From assembly GCA_964410485.1 (NCBI GenBank), contig CAYPHJ010000056.1, positions 1 to 29,337 on the forward strand: a stretch of DNA of 29,337 nucleotides. Direction: 5' to 3'. How positions within the stretch are numbered: position 1 is the first letter of the stretch; every line of letters begins with the position of its first letter. Of this stretch, positions 1 to 7,303 are shown piece by piece. Under the pieces are notes generated by a model. The model was not told the DNA's origin and ran no database searches. It was given only the letters and a program-made list of their open reading frames with translations. The translations under genes were made by a program, and so were the position numbers. The DNA comes from CAYPHJ01 sp964410485. GTDB taxonomy: Bacteria; Desulfobacterota; Binatia; UBA9968.

Positions 1-34
1 CGAACATCGAACGTCGAACCTCGAACTTCGAATG
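1..34. repeat. degenerate heptamer tandem array, cut by window start
   Basis: Five consecutive 7-base units of the form CGAACNT run from the window edge (CGAACAT, CGAACGT and so on, the last being CGAATGT). The array lies about 8 bases beyond the stop codon of the LOG-family gene. An inverted partner, if present, would be outside the window. It belongs to the same type of spacer array as those at 1096, 8157, 9655 and 25410, though each uses a different word. Confidence 0.8.
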
Positions 35-42
35 TTTCTCTG

Positions 43-669
43 TTACGTTTTCGTTCGCTCGAACCGGCCCTTTGCGGGCGCGGACATTGTTTCTTCCAGG
101 CGATCGAGCAAAGCTTTGCAAGAGTTTTCCACGATCAGGAGGTCTCGATGCGCGGGCTTGAGAAATCTCTCTTTCACAGCGTGGTCCAGAAACTGAACCA
201 CATGGTCGTAGTAATTCGCTGCGTTCAGGAGCGCGCAAGGTTTCTGCTGAAGTTTTAACTGGGTCCAGCTCAGCACCTCGAAGAATTCTTCCATCGTGCC
301 GATCCCGCCAGGTAAGGCAATGAAGGCGTCCGACAACTCTGCCATGACGGCTTTGCGCTCGTGCATGGAGCGCACGATGCGCAACTCAGAGACACCGTAA
401 TGCGCAACCTCCTTATCGACAAAAAATTCAGGGATAACGCCAACGACGTAGCCTTTGAGCTCAAGGACGGTATTGGCGATTACGGCCATAAGCCCGACAT
501 TACCGCCACCGTAAACGAGGCCATATCGCCGTCCGACCAGCAGGCGCGCAAGCTCAGCGGCAACTTGGATATACTGGCTACTCGCTCCGGAACTTGAACC
601 CGCGAATACACAAATAGTTCCCCTCAGCCGATCTCTGACTTCGCCCCCATTATGTCCTGGTGTCACCAT
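43..669 (-). CDS. LOG-family protein (TIGR00730 type nucleotide 5'-monophosphate phosphoribohydrolase)
   Basis: Lysine-decarboxylase-like Rossmann protein of the LOG family, known for splitting cytokinin or purine nucleotide 5'-monophosphates into base and ribose 5-phosphate in the cytoplasm. The two signature motifs are both present: SMHERK (near residue 101 from the start chosen here) and PGGIGTMEE (near residue 120), which hold the catalytic Arg and Glu and the phosphate-binding loop. The glycine-rich YGGGNVGLM segment lies upstream of these. The open frame extends to a TTG at 687, but I prefer the ATG at 669, which has GGCGGA about ten bases upstream. At about 208 residues it has the usual length for the family. 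It stands alone, with a repeat array beyond its stop and a decayed gene upstream. The bacterial substrate cannot be read from sequence. Confidence 0.9.
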   Translation of the reverse strand: MVTPGHNGGEVRDRLRGTICVFAGSSSGASSQYIQVAAELARLLVGRRYGLVYGGGNVGLMAVIANTVLELKGYVVGVIPEFFVDKEVAHYGVSELRIVRSMHERKAVMAELSDAFIALPGGIGTMEEFFEVLSWTQLKLQQKPCALLNAANYYDHVVQFLDHAVKERFLKPAHRDLLIVENSCKALLDRLEETMSAPAKGRFERTKT

Positions 670-781
670 GAGATTCAATTCCGCCAATGTCCGCTCTCCA
701 ACTCGGACTTTTGAACCTCTGAATCGCTTCCAGTCCCTCTCTCATATACCGGCCGAGCGCAGCGGCGCAATCTGTTCAGAG

Positions 782-834
782 GTTTCGGGTTTCGGATTGC
801 GCGTTGGCGGGAACGCGGAAGTCCAAACCCGAAC
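782..834. repeat. inverted pair of heptamer-type repeats
   Basis: Left arm (783-803) carries units GGTTTCG, GGTTTCG, GATTGCG. The right arm (814-834) reads CGCGGAAG then TCCAAACCCGAAC, which is an imperfect reverse complement of the left, leaving a loop of about 10 bases. It lies immediately beyond the broken end of the xanthine-dehydrogenase-type fragment. The rest of the 670-840 spacer shows no gene. Confidence 0.55.
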
Positions 835-888
835 TGGTGTTTATACTCTTCCGGGCTCGCGACTCAATCGCCCTAACGGTGAATAATC

Positions 889-1041
889 CAGAAGATGAGG
901 AAAAGGGCTGCGCAAGACTTTCACCTCGAGCATGCCCGAAAAATTTAGATCACCCGTGAATTTCGCTTGTCCGGTGACCTTGTCGACCGCGTCCAGCCGT
1001 GGGATGTTGGCGCCAACGATTGAATGGTTCCTGGGCCGCAT
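889..1041 (-). pseudogene. 5' stub of a xanthine dehydrogenase/CoxL-type molybdopterin-binding subunit
   Basis: About 50 residues match the start of the large molybdopterin subunit of the xanthine dehydrogenase/aldehyde oxidase/CO dehydrogenase family. The pattern is VGANIPRLDAVDKVTG, then AKFTGDLNFSGMLEVKVLRS and PFPH, where intact members read roughly VG.S.PR.DA..KVTG.A.YT.DL..PGML and RSP.PHA. After PFPH the similarity stops and the frame ends at 841. Intact members have about 700-800 residues, so over 90 percent is missing and no continuation is visible in any frame. It starts at an ATG (1041) with repeat arrays on both sides. I read it as a deletion remnant, not a working small protein. 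Confidence 0.7.
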
Positions 1042-1095
1042 TATTTACCGATGAATCAGTGGTATCGAACCCTGAGCCCGTTGGGGAGGTCTGCG

Positions 1096-1174
1096 GTCTC
1101 GAGTCCTGCGTCTCGGCTCTCGAGTTGGCAGGGGAAACTTGAGACTTCAGATCTGAGACTCGAAACGATTGAGT
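1096..1174. repeat. facing heptamer arrays forming a long imperfect palindrome
   Basis: Left block: GTCTCGA, GTCCTGC and two further 7-base units from 1096. Right block: TGAGACT, TCAGATC and three further 7-base units from 1140. The left arm 1096-1126 and right arm 1136-1166 are both 31 bases and can pair at 20 of 31 positions around a 9-base gap. The arrays fill the spacer between the broken molybdopterin-subunit gene and the dipeptidase. No gene is seen in 1042-1230. Confidence 0.8.
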
Positions 1175-1230
1175 TTTCCAAGGCGCCCTCCAGGCCCAAT
1201 TGCGATTACATGTGGTGCCGTTTTTCCCTC

Positions 1231-2262
1231 TCAGATAACCGACTCTTCCGGTAGGATGGTCTTCAACACGCGCAGGTAATTGCCGCCGAGAATCAACGCG
1301 ATCTCCTCTTCCTTGTAGCCGTGCCGGTTGAGTGCGTCGATTAGATTCGGCAGGTCCTCGACCTCTTCGAATCCTTTCACGAGCGGTGGCTTGTGGTGCG
1401 GATGATGACGGTCCTTGAGCGTTCTGGGCCCGTCATATTTGACAAAATCCATGCCGAGCGCCAGGTGCTCAACGCCAACAAGTTTGATCATGTAATCCAT
1501 GTGCTTCAACAAATCTTCCAAACCGGCATCCTCTTTCGCGACGCGCTCGGGTAGAGCCAAGATACCCACCAGGCCGCCCTGATCTGCAATGGCTTTGATC
1601 TGATCATCCGCGAGATTACGCGGATTATCGAGCATGCCGCACGCGTTCGCATGGCTAACAATCACGGGCGCTGTGGCCACTTCCAGTGTATGAAAAAATC
1701 CCTGACGATTCATGTGCGAAAGATCGACCACCATGCCCAGTCGATTGGCCTCCTTGATGACTGCGACACCGAAATTGGTCAGTCCGCCGCCCGTGCGATT
1801 TTCCCAGACGCCGTCGCCCAACTCATTGCGAAAATTCCACACCGGTTGAATTGAGCGCAGTCCCAGCCGATAGAAGTTTCGCAGATTATTCACGCTGCCC
1901 CGTAAAGGCATACAGCCTTCGAAATGAAGCAAGAACTTGACGGTTCCCGATTCGACCTTCTCCGGCAAGTCGCGGCGCGTCTTGATCATCGAGATCATGC
2001 CTTCGGAACGGGGCGCTTCCTCGAGAAACATGTCAATATTCTCCAGCGCGGTCTCCAAATAGCGGCCGGTGTTCTGCGAGTGTGAGTACGAATCTCCGCT
2101 GATAGCGTAGACCGATAGATTGATACCATCGCGAATCAGCCTGGGCGCGATGGCATCACGCAGGGGCGAGGTCTCTCCCAAGAAGACGCGATGCAGTTGT
2201 TCGTACACGTCGCGATGGCCCTCGATCACAAGATTATTTTGCAGCATCTGTTTAGCATCCAC
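1231..2262 (-). CDS. membrane dipeptidase (peptidase family M19)
   Basis: Zinc dipeptidase of the renal dipeptidase family, which hydrolyses dipeptides. The metal-binding N-terminal motif appears as EGHRDVY (His16 and Asp18, the H-x-D pair). The mid-protein HFEGC block supplies the bridging Glu, SHANACGMLDNPRNL a ligand His, and the C-terminal LALGMDFVKYDGP block matches the family's G-x-D-F region. No signal peptide is visible, so a cytoplasmic enzyme is likely. The start is GTG at 2262, with AAGGAAAGGAG placed about 8 bases upstream. At 343 residues it is within the family range. It is transcribed away from the peptide-binding protein across a short divergent spacer, which fits a shared role in peptide use. 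Confidence 0.92.
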   Translation of the reverse strand: MDAKQMLQNNLVIEGHRDVYEQLHRVFLGETSPLRDAIAPRLIRDGINLSVYAISGDSYSHSQNTGRYLETALENIDMFLEEAPRSEGMISMIKTRRDLPEKVESGTVKFLLHFEGCMPLRGSVNNLRNFYRLGLRSIQPVWNFRNELGDGVWENRTGGGLTNFGVAVIKEANRLGMVVDLSHMNRQGFFHTLEVATAPVIVSHANACGMLDNPRNLADDQIKAIADQGGLVGILALPERVAKEDAGLEDLLKHMDYMIKLVGVEHLALGMDFVKYDGPRTLKDRHHPHHKPPLVKGFEEVEDLPNLIDALNRHGYKEEEIALILGGNYLRVLKTILPEESVI

Positions 2263-2339
2263 GGGCGGCTCTCCTTTCCTTGAAGAACAACGCGCCTTCG
2301 GCTACTAATAGTTGCAAATCTCGCAGGACGCAACCACGC

Positions 2340-3980
2340 GTGTTTCGCCTAAAGATTAGAGACTTGTTTGTCGTTTGTGTGCTTGTGCTCGTTTTAGGGC
2401 TGCCGGGCGCCGGTTGTAAGTCGGGCGCAAAAGCCCCCGATCTCACTCAATTCACCGTGAATCTCGGCACCGAGCCTCCGAGTCTCGATTGGTCCCTGGC
2501 GACCGACTTTGTTTCGTTCAATGTCATTGGCAACCTCATGGTCGGCTTGACCGAGTTCGACAAGGAGCTCAAACCCGCCCCGATGATCGCGACATCGTGG
2601 GACGTGCTGGAAGGCGGCACAAAGATCCGCTTTCATCTGCGCAACGATGTCGAGTGGAGCGACGGCACAGCGGTGCGGGCGCAGGATTTCGAGTATTCGT
2701 GGAAAAGACTCCTCAACCCCAAAACCGCCGCGGAGTATGCGTACATTTTGTTTGATATCGTGAACGCTCAAGAGTTCCACGAGGGCACGATCGTCGATCC
2801 CGCGGAGGTCGGCGTCTACTCCCTTGATGATTTCACGCTCTTGGTGCATCTCAAACATGCAGCGTCGTATTTTATCGCCTTGACCACGTTCGAGGTTACG
2901 TTCCCCCAACGCCGGGACGTGATCGAGAAATTTGGTTCGCGTTGGACCGAACCGCAAAACATTGTCACCAACGGTCCTTATCTGCTCTCTTCCTGGCGCC
3001 ACGAAAATCGGATCGAGTTGCAGGCCAACCCCAGTTTTTTTCTCGGCAAGCCCGCAATTGACAGAATAGCGATGCTGATGGTGAACGAAAAAACCACGGC
3101 TTTAGCGATGTACGAACAAGGGCGTCTGGACTTCCTAGACAATCGCAGCATTCCGATTTTCGAAAAGGGCAGACTCGCCAATCAGCGCGGCTTCAGTCGG
3201 GTGCCACAACTGCGGGGCTACTATTATGGGTTTGTAACAGACCGTGCGCCCTTCGACGACGTGCGCGTGCGTAAAGCCTTCAGCATGGCCGTGGATCGGA
3301 GCGTTTTTCCGACCCTCCTCCAGGGTGGAGAGCAACCGGCACGCTCTTGGATTCCGCCGGGAATGCTGGCGCATAATTCCGAGGTCGGCATTTCCTTTAA
3401 TCCGCCAGAGGCCAGGCGTTTGCTGCGCGAAGCAGGGTATCCGGACGGCAAAGGATTTCCACGCGTCGTTTTGGGCTATAACACCGACGAAGATCATAAA
3501 ATAATCGCCGAGGCCGTTCAGGGTATGTGGCAACGCAATCTCGGCGTGGTTGTGACACTGGACAATCAGGAATGGAAAGTCTATTTGCGCCGCTTGCAGG
3601 ACGACCCGCCGGACGTTTTTCGCCTCGGGTGGGGGGCCGATTATCCCGATCCGGATAACTTCATGAAAATTTTTACTTCGACAAGCGGCAACAATTCGAC
3701 GCGCTGGCAGAACCGTCATTACGATTGGCTCCTGGAGCAAGCCGCGCGCGAACTGGATCCCGCAAGACGCCGAAAGCTTTATGACAAAGCACAAAAAATT
3801 CTCTGCGAAACTGATGTGCCGATCATACCGCTGTTTTGGACTGCCGAGAGCACGCTACTGAGGCCTCATTACATGGGACTTGAGCTTAACTCCCTCGGTC
3901 GCCTGGAGTTGCGCCATGTACGGCCGGCGACGATGTCCGAAAGCGGAGCGAACCATGCAGCCGGGCAGCGCCTACCCTGA
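2340..3980 (+). CDS. peptide ABC transporter substrate-binding lipoprotein (SBP_bac_5, OppA/DppA type)
   Basis: Periplasmic or lipid-anchored receptor for di- or oligopeptides. The N-terminus has a hydrophobic run ending in LPGAGC, a lipobox whose Cys (residue 26 from this start) would be acylated. The body has the family landmarks EPPSLDW, LRNDVEWSDGTAVRAQDFEYSWKRL (in two parts: the W-S-D-G-T loop and the SWKR helix), the FDDVRVRKAFSMAVDR region, and PIIPLFW near the end. The frame is open back to a TTG at 2280. I prefer GTG at 2340 because it gives a normal-length signal peptide and leaves about 77 bases for promoters between it and the divergent dipeptidase. Its permease partners begin about 2.3 kb downstream, after accB and accC. 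Start choice is uncertain; the family is not. Confidence 0.92.
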   Translation: MFRLKIRDLFVVCVLVLVLGLPGAGCKSGAKAPDLTQFTVNLGTEPPSLDWSLATDFVSFNVIGNLMVGLTEFDKELKPAPMIATSWDVLEGGTKIRFHLRNDVEWSDGTAVRAQDFEYSWKRLLNPKTAAEYAYILFDIVNAQEFHEGTIVDPAEVGVYSLDDFTLLVHLKHAASYFIALTTFEVTFPQRRDVIEKFGSRWTEPQNIVTNGPYLLSSWRHENRIELQANPSFFLGKPAIDRIAMLMVNEKTTALAMYEQGRLDFLDNRSIPIFEKGRLANQRGFSRVPQLRGYYYGFVTDRAPFDDVRVRKAFSMAVDRSVFPTLLQGGEQPARSWIPPGMLAHNSEVGISFNPPEARRLLREAGYPDGKGFPRVVLGYNTDEDHKIIAEAVQGMWQRNLGVVVTLDNQEWKVYLRRLQDDPPDVFRLGWGADYPDPDNFMKIFTSTSGNNSTRWQNRHYDWLLEQAARELDPARRRKLYDKAQKILCETDVPIIPLFWTAESTLLRPHYMGLELNSLGRLELRHVRPATMSESGANHAAGQRLP

Positions 3981-4308
3981 GGGCAGCTTGCACAAATTTG
4001 GGAGCACCTCTCGAACCCAAGATTTCTCGCGCCAAGCGTGTCCTGAGTCGCATCGAAGGGACGCCCAGAGCACCACGTTCGAAGTCTTCTTTTTTTCTTT
4101 GCTGTCTTTGCGTTTGTGCGGGCGTATCCTGGTCTACGGCGGCGCCGCGCCGTGCTATTGGTTGTCTCTCAAGTCGGAGAGCGTATTCCTCAGCTCGAGA
4201 ATTTGCCATGAGTTATAAAATCACGTACTTTGGACACCGTTTGGGCGTCCTAAACGTCTCCCAAGTCCTCGCGGCAAAGAACAAACATCACCGAGAAAGG
4301 CAAAGGCT
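3981..4308. other. spacer of 328 bases between peptide receptor and accB
   Basis: No convincing gene. A GC-rich hairpin with perfect 6-base arms ACGGCG (4136-4141) and CGCCGT (4148-4153) is present but has no following T-run. A weak 9-base periodicity (TCTTTGCTG, TCTTTGCGT) occurs around 4094-4111. A short frame from ATG 4208 reads into accB out of phase and resembles nothing I know. A promoter for accBC should be here, but I could not choose one. Confidence 0.5.
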
Positions 4309-4836
4309 ATGGAACTCAGCGAAGAGGATGTCTTGCACATTCTGAAACTGATTGATGAATCGAAGTTCGACTATTTCCAACTGGAGGTAGGCGACCTAAA
4401 AATTACCGTGAGCAAGGGAGAACCCATCCCAATTACCTCCGGACCGCAGCAGGCTTCGGCCTCTCAACCGCTATCGTCCTCGGCATTGGAGCAAGGATCT
4501 GTCTCGCAAAAAACCATGGCGGGTGCGTCCCAGGCGGGAAAGCCGGCCAGGCCGGCGGCCGAGCAGGAGGAGCCCAAGGCGCCACGTGTCGCTGATGGCC
4601 TGGTTCCCGTTACCGCGCCTCTGTTGGGGACCTTTTACGTTGCGCCCGAACCTGGGGCTCCCCCGTTCGTCCAGGTAGGGAACGCTGTAACCGAGGATAC
4701 GACAGTGGGGCTGATTGAAGTGATGAAGGTCTTCAATAGCGTGCGTGCGAACGTCAGTGGAGTGATTGCCGAAGTCGTTGCCCAAAACGGCCAATTTGTC
4801 GAATACGGGCAGACTCTCTTTCTTGTACGGCCATGA
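4309..4836 (+). CDS. accB: biotin carboxyl carrier protein (BCCP)
   Basis: Carries biotin between the biotin carboxylase and carboxyltransferase of an acyl-CoA carboxylase. An N-terminal helical segment (ELSEEDVLHILKLIDE) is typical of AccB. A Pro/Ala/Gln-rich linker covers roughly residues 40-95, and the biotinyl domain roughly 98-175. The biotin-accepting Lys is Lys140 in EVMKVFNS; the commonest form is EAMKM or EAMKL, so Val replaces Ala and Val follows the Lys. The protruding-thumb residues GTFY and PPFVQVG are present. At 175 residues it is of normal size. Its stop overlaps the accC start as ATGA, implying translational coupling. The EVMK form and a peptide-transporter setting leave open that it is an auxiliary BCCP and not the housekeeping one. 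Confidence 0.93.
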   Translation: MELSEEDVLHILKLIDESKFDYFQLEVGDLKITVSKGEPIPITSGPQQASASQPLSSSALEQGSVSQKTMAGASQAGKPARPAAEQEEPKAPRVADGLVPVTAPLLGTFYVAPEPGAPPFVQVGNAVTEDTTVGLIEVMKVFNSVRANVSGVIAEVVAQNGQFVEYGQTLFLVRP

Positions 4837-6200
4837 GCCTCACCCGGGTGCTGGTGGCAAACCGGGGTGAGATCGCGGTGCGCATCATAAAGGCCTGCAA
4901 AAGCCTGGGGATAGAAACTGTGGCTGCGGTCTCCGAAGCGGATCGCGACAGCCTTGCAGCGAAAATGGCCGATCATGTAGTGTGCATAGGACCTCCTCGT
5001 GCCTCGGACAGCTATCTTAAAATCGAAACGCTGGTCGCAGCCGCCTCCGGTAGCGGCTGTGATGGCCTGCATCCTGGCTATGGGTTTTTGTCCGAGCGCG
5101 CCGCGCTCGCCCAAGCCTGTGCCGATCATGGCCTCAAGTTTGTCGGTCCTAGCGCGGACAATATCACGAAGATGGGTGACAAGCTCCAGGCGCGAAAAAT
5201 CGCCGCTGCCTGCGGGGTTCCCACTGTGCCCGGATCGGATCACGCCAAGAATGTGCAAGAGGCTCTCACACAGGCCGAGCGCATAGGCTACCCTGTCCTC
5301 CTCAAAGCGTCTGCGGGAGGCGGTGGCCGCGGTATTAAGCTTGTCAGGAATGCCGCTGAAATGCAGGATGTTTTTCCCACGGCCGCGGGCGAGGCGCGGG
5401 CCGCTTTTGGCGACGATACGCTCTACATGGAGCGTTATGTCGGCAACGCGCGACATATCGAAGTGCAGGTGATCGGTGATACGTTTGGCAATATCGTTCA
5501 TCTCGGAGAACGGGACTGCTCGCTTCAGCGACGCCATCAAAAAATCGTCGAAGAAGGGCCAGCCTACGTTTTGTCCGCCGCGCTACGGCGAAAAATCTGT
5601 GATGCGGCAGCCATTCTGGCCCGTGCAATCGGCTATCAAAGTGCGGGCACGGTCGAGTTTATTTTTGATAACGACACAGAGGAATTTTTTTTTCTGGAAA
5701 TGAACACGCGCATCCAGGTTGAGCATCCGGTGACCGAAATGATTACGGGGGTGGACCTAGTTGCTTTACAACTCTTGATTGCGCGCGGCCAGCCGCTCCC
5801 ATTCGCGCAGTCGGATGTCAAATTTTTTGGCCATGCGATCGAGTGCCGCATTAACGCCGAGTCGCCGCAGCACGGCTTTCGCCCCTGTCCCGGCCGCATC
5901 TCCGCCTGGGTACCGCCGCACGGCACCGGAGTGCGCCTGGACAGCCACTGCTACAGCGGCTACGTGGTTCCGCCCTACTATGATTCCTTGCTGGCGAAAT
6001 TGATTGCACGGGGAGCGGATCGCGCCGAAGCAGCTTCCCGGATGCGCGATGCGTTGGCGGCTTTTCACATTGAGGGGATCGATACGGGCATCCCCTTTCT
6101 CAAAACGGTGATCAACGATCGCGAATATCTCAATGGCAACGTTAACACCCGCTGGCTCGAGAGAAAATTAGCGGAATATTCTGTCCCTTACGCGGTCTAG
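4833..6200 (+). CDS. accC: biotin carboxylase, acetyl-CoA carboxylase subunit
   Basis: ATP-grasp enzyme that carboxylates biotin on BCCP using bicarbonate and ATP. The order is standard: an N-terminal biotin-carboxylase domain from VLVANRGEIAVRI, the ATP-binding Gly loop GGGGRGIKLV in the central domain, the EERDCS-like block (GERDCSLQRRHQKIVEE), the catalytic block FLEMNTRIQVEHPVTE, and a C-terminal domain ending near residue 445. The length of 455 residues matches AccC and excludes the longer fused pyruvate or propionyl-CoA carboxylases. ATG at 4833 overlaps accB by four bases. No carboxyltransferase (accA/accD or an acyl-CoA type) is in the window, so the acyl substrate cannot be fixed from context. 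Confidence 0.95.
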   Translation: MSLTRVLVANRGEIAVRIIKACKSLGIETVAAVSEADRDSLAAKMADHVVCIGPPRASDSYLKIETLVAAASGSGCDGLHPGYGFLSERAALAQACADHGLKFVGPSADNITKMGDKLQARKIAAACGVPTVPGSDHAKNVQEALTQAERIGYPVLLKASAGGGGRGIKLVRNAAEMQDVFPTAAGEARAAFGDDTLYMERYVGNARHIEVQVIGDTFGNIVHLGERDCSLQRRHQKIVEEGPAYVLSAALRRKICDAAAILARAIGYQSAGTVEFIFDNDTEEFFFLEMNTRIQVEHPVTEMITGVDLVALQLLIARGQPLPFAQSDVKFFGHAIECRINAESPQHGFRPCPGRISAWVPPHGTGVRLDSHCYSGYVVPPYYDSLLAKLIARGADRAEAASRMRDALAAFHIEGIDTGIPFLKTVINDREYLNGNVNTRWLERKLAEYSVPYAV

Positions 6201-6218
6201 CTTTGGGTTTCTAGCATC

Positions 6219-6269
6219 ACTCCATTACTCTACCACTCCGGTGCTCCACCCGTATGATCTTTGGAGTGA
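6219..6269. repeat. octamer array (ACTCCANN) with one inverted unit
   Basis: Four 8-base units (ACTCCATT, ACTCTACC and two more) occupy 6219-6250, starting 18 bases after the accC stop. A reverse-complement unit, TTTGGAGTGAG, follows at about 6260-6270. The word is the same as in the longer inverted array at 9655-9724, so this is one repeat family at two loci. Confidence 0.7.
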
Positions 6270-6314
6270 GACAAACGCCCGCGCAACGAAGCGTGAGTGC
6301 CGGCTGCTATTCAA

Positions 6315-7232
6315 ATGGGCGCATTTCTTTTCAATCGTTTATTACAGGGTGTCGGTGTGGTTTGGATCGTTGCCACCCTTACATTCGTGTTGTTGCGATT
6401 AACACCAGGAGGGCCGTTTGATCGCGAGCGCAGACTTCCTCCTGCGGTGATTGCCAATATCGAGGCGCGGTATAATCTCGACAAACCGCTGCCGCAACAA
6501 TATCTAGGGTATATCCGAGGAGTACTCAGCGGCGATCTTGGACCTTCCTACAGATACATCGACCGTGGAGTCAATCAAATCATCGCGGAAACTCTGCCAG
6601 TATCCGTTACGCTTGGTATCCTCGCTTTTGGTTTTATTGTGATCGTGTCTTTTCCGGCCGCCCTGTTGGCCGCCTATTTCCGTAATACCTGGATCGACCG
6701 CGCCTGTATGTTACTTTCGAGCCTGGGGATTGCCGTACCCCATTTCATTCTCGGTGCGCTGTTGATCTGGCTCGTTGCGCTTAAACTCGGATGGCTGCAA
6801 GCCGGCCGCTGGGACGACTGGAGCAGCGCCATTTTGCCGACAATTACCCTGGGAGCAGGGCCTGCCGCTTATCTCGCGGCTCTTTTTCGTTCGAGTCTCG
6901 TTGACCATTCAAGTGAAGACTTTGTTCGCACGGCGCGTGCAAAGGGTCTAACCGAGTCCGTTGTGCTTCTGAAGCACGTTGTGAGCAACTCGCTCCTTCC
7001 TGTCCTCACCGTCATGGGCCCGCTCAGCGCCGCGCTTTTGACCGGATCTTTTGTCGTTGAATATGTGTTTGCGATTCCTGGAATGGGAAGATTTTTCATC
7101 ACCGCTGTAACGGACCGTGATTATCCACTAATCATGGGGGTCACCCTGGTGTACACTGTGCTGCTCGTGTGCGCCAATCTGGCCGTTGACCTGCTGTATC
7201 ATTATGTTGATCCAAGAATTAAAGCGCAATAG
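6315..7232 (+). CDS. peptide ABC transporter permease, OppB/DppB type
   Basis: First inner-membrane permease of a dipeptide/oligopeptide importer (binding-protein-dependent transport family). The N-terminal helix (FNRLLQGVGVVWIVATLTFVLLRLTPGGP in pieces) is the OppB hallmark, followed by the periplasmic loop with YNLDKPLPQQYL and about five more hydrophobic segments. The cytoplasmic EAA loop that docks on the ATPase is visible as DFVRTARAKGLTESVVLLKH. The frame opens at GTG 6297, but ATG 6315 gives the family's usual N-terminus (305 residues). Neither has a clear Shine-Dalgarno sequence. It is followed 71 bases later by the second permease. It presumably works with the receptor at 2340, from which it is separated by accBC. 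The C-terminus YHYVDPRIK is typical. Confidence 0.92.
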   Translation: MGAFLFNRLLQGVGVVWIVATLTFVLLRLTPGGPFDRERRLPPAVIANIEARYNLDKPLPQQYLGYIRGVLSGDLGPSYRYIDRGVNQIIAETLPVSVTLGILAFGFIVIVSFPAALLAAYFRNTWIDRACMLLSSLGIAVPHFILGALLIWLVALKLGWLQAGRWDDWSSAILPTITLGAGPAAYLAALFRSSLVDHSSEDFVRTARAKGLTESVVLLKHVVSNSLLPVLTVMGPLSAALLTGSFVVEYVFAIPGMGRFFITAVTDRDYPLIMGVTLVYTVLLVCANLAVDLLYHYVDPRIKAQ

Positions 7233-7239
7233 AAAGCTC

Positions 7240-7291
7240 ACTCGTGCTCGTGACGTGATCGTTTTTACGAACACGAATTACTAACACGAGT
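7240..7291. repeat. inverted CTCGTG/CACGAG word array between the permease genes
   Basis: From 7240 the sequence reads ACTCGTG, CTCGTGA, CGTGATC, and it closes at 7285-7291 with CACGAGT, a perfect 7-base complement of the first word. The interior (ACGAACACGAAT) continues the same word loosely. It begins 7 bases after the stop of the first permease. A related perfect inverted repeat, GATCACGAC (7329-7337) and GTCGTGATC (7349-7357), lies inside the first codons of the next gene. Confidence 0.6.
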
Positions 7292-7303
7292 CCCGTCGGT
7301 GCC

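Noticed and set aside
2394..3794. Long minus-strand reading frames opposite the peptide-binding protein
   Set aside because: They lie wholly inside a gene with full family signatures and resemble no known protein; they are shadows of its codon bias.
4208..4345. Short frame starting MSYKITYFGH before accB
   Set aside because: It runs out of phase into accB, has no ribosome site of note and resembles nothing known.
4635..5540. 301-codon minus-strand frame opposite accB and accC
   Set aside because: Both genes on the plus strand are complete and conserved; the antisense protein shows no domain.
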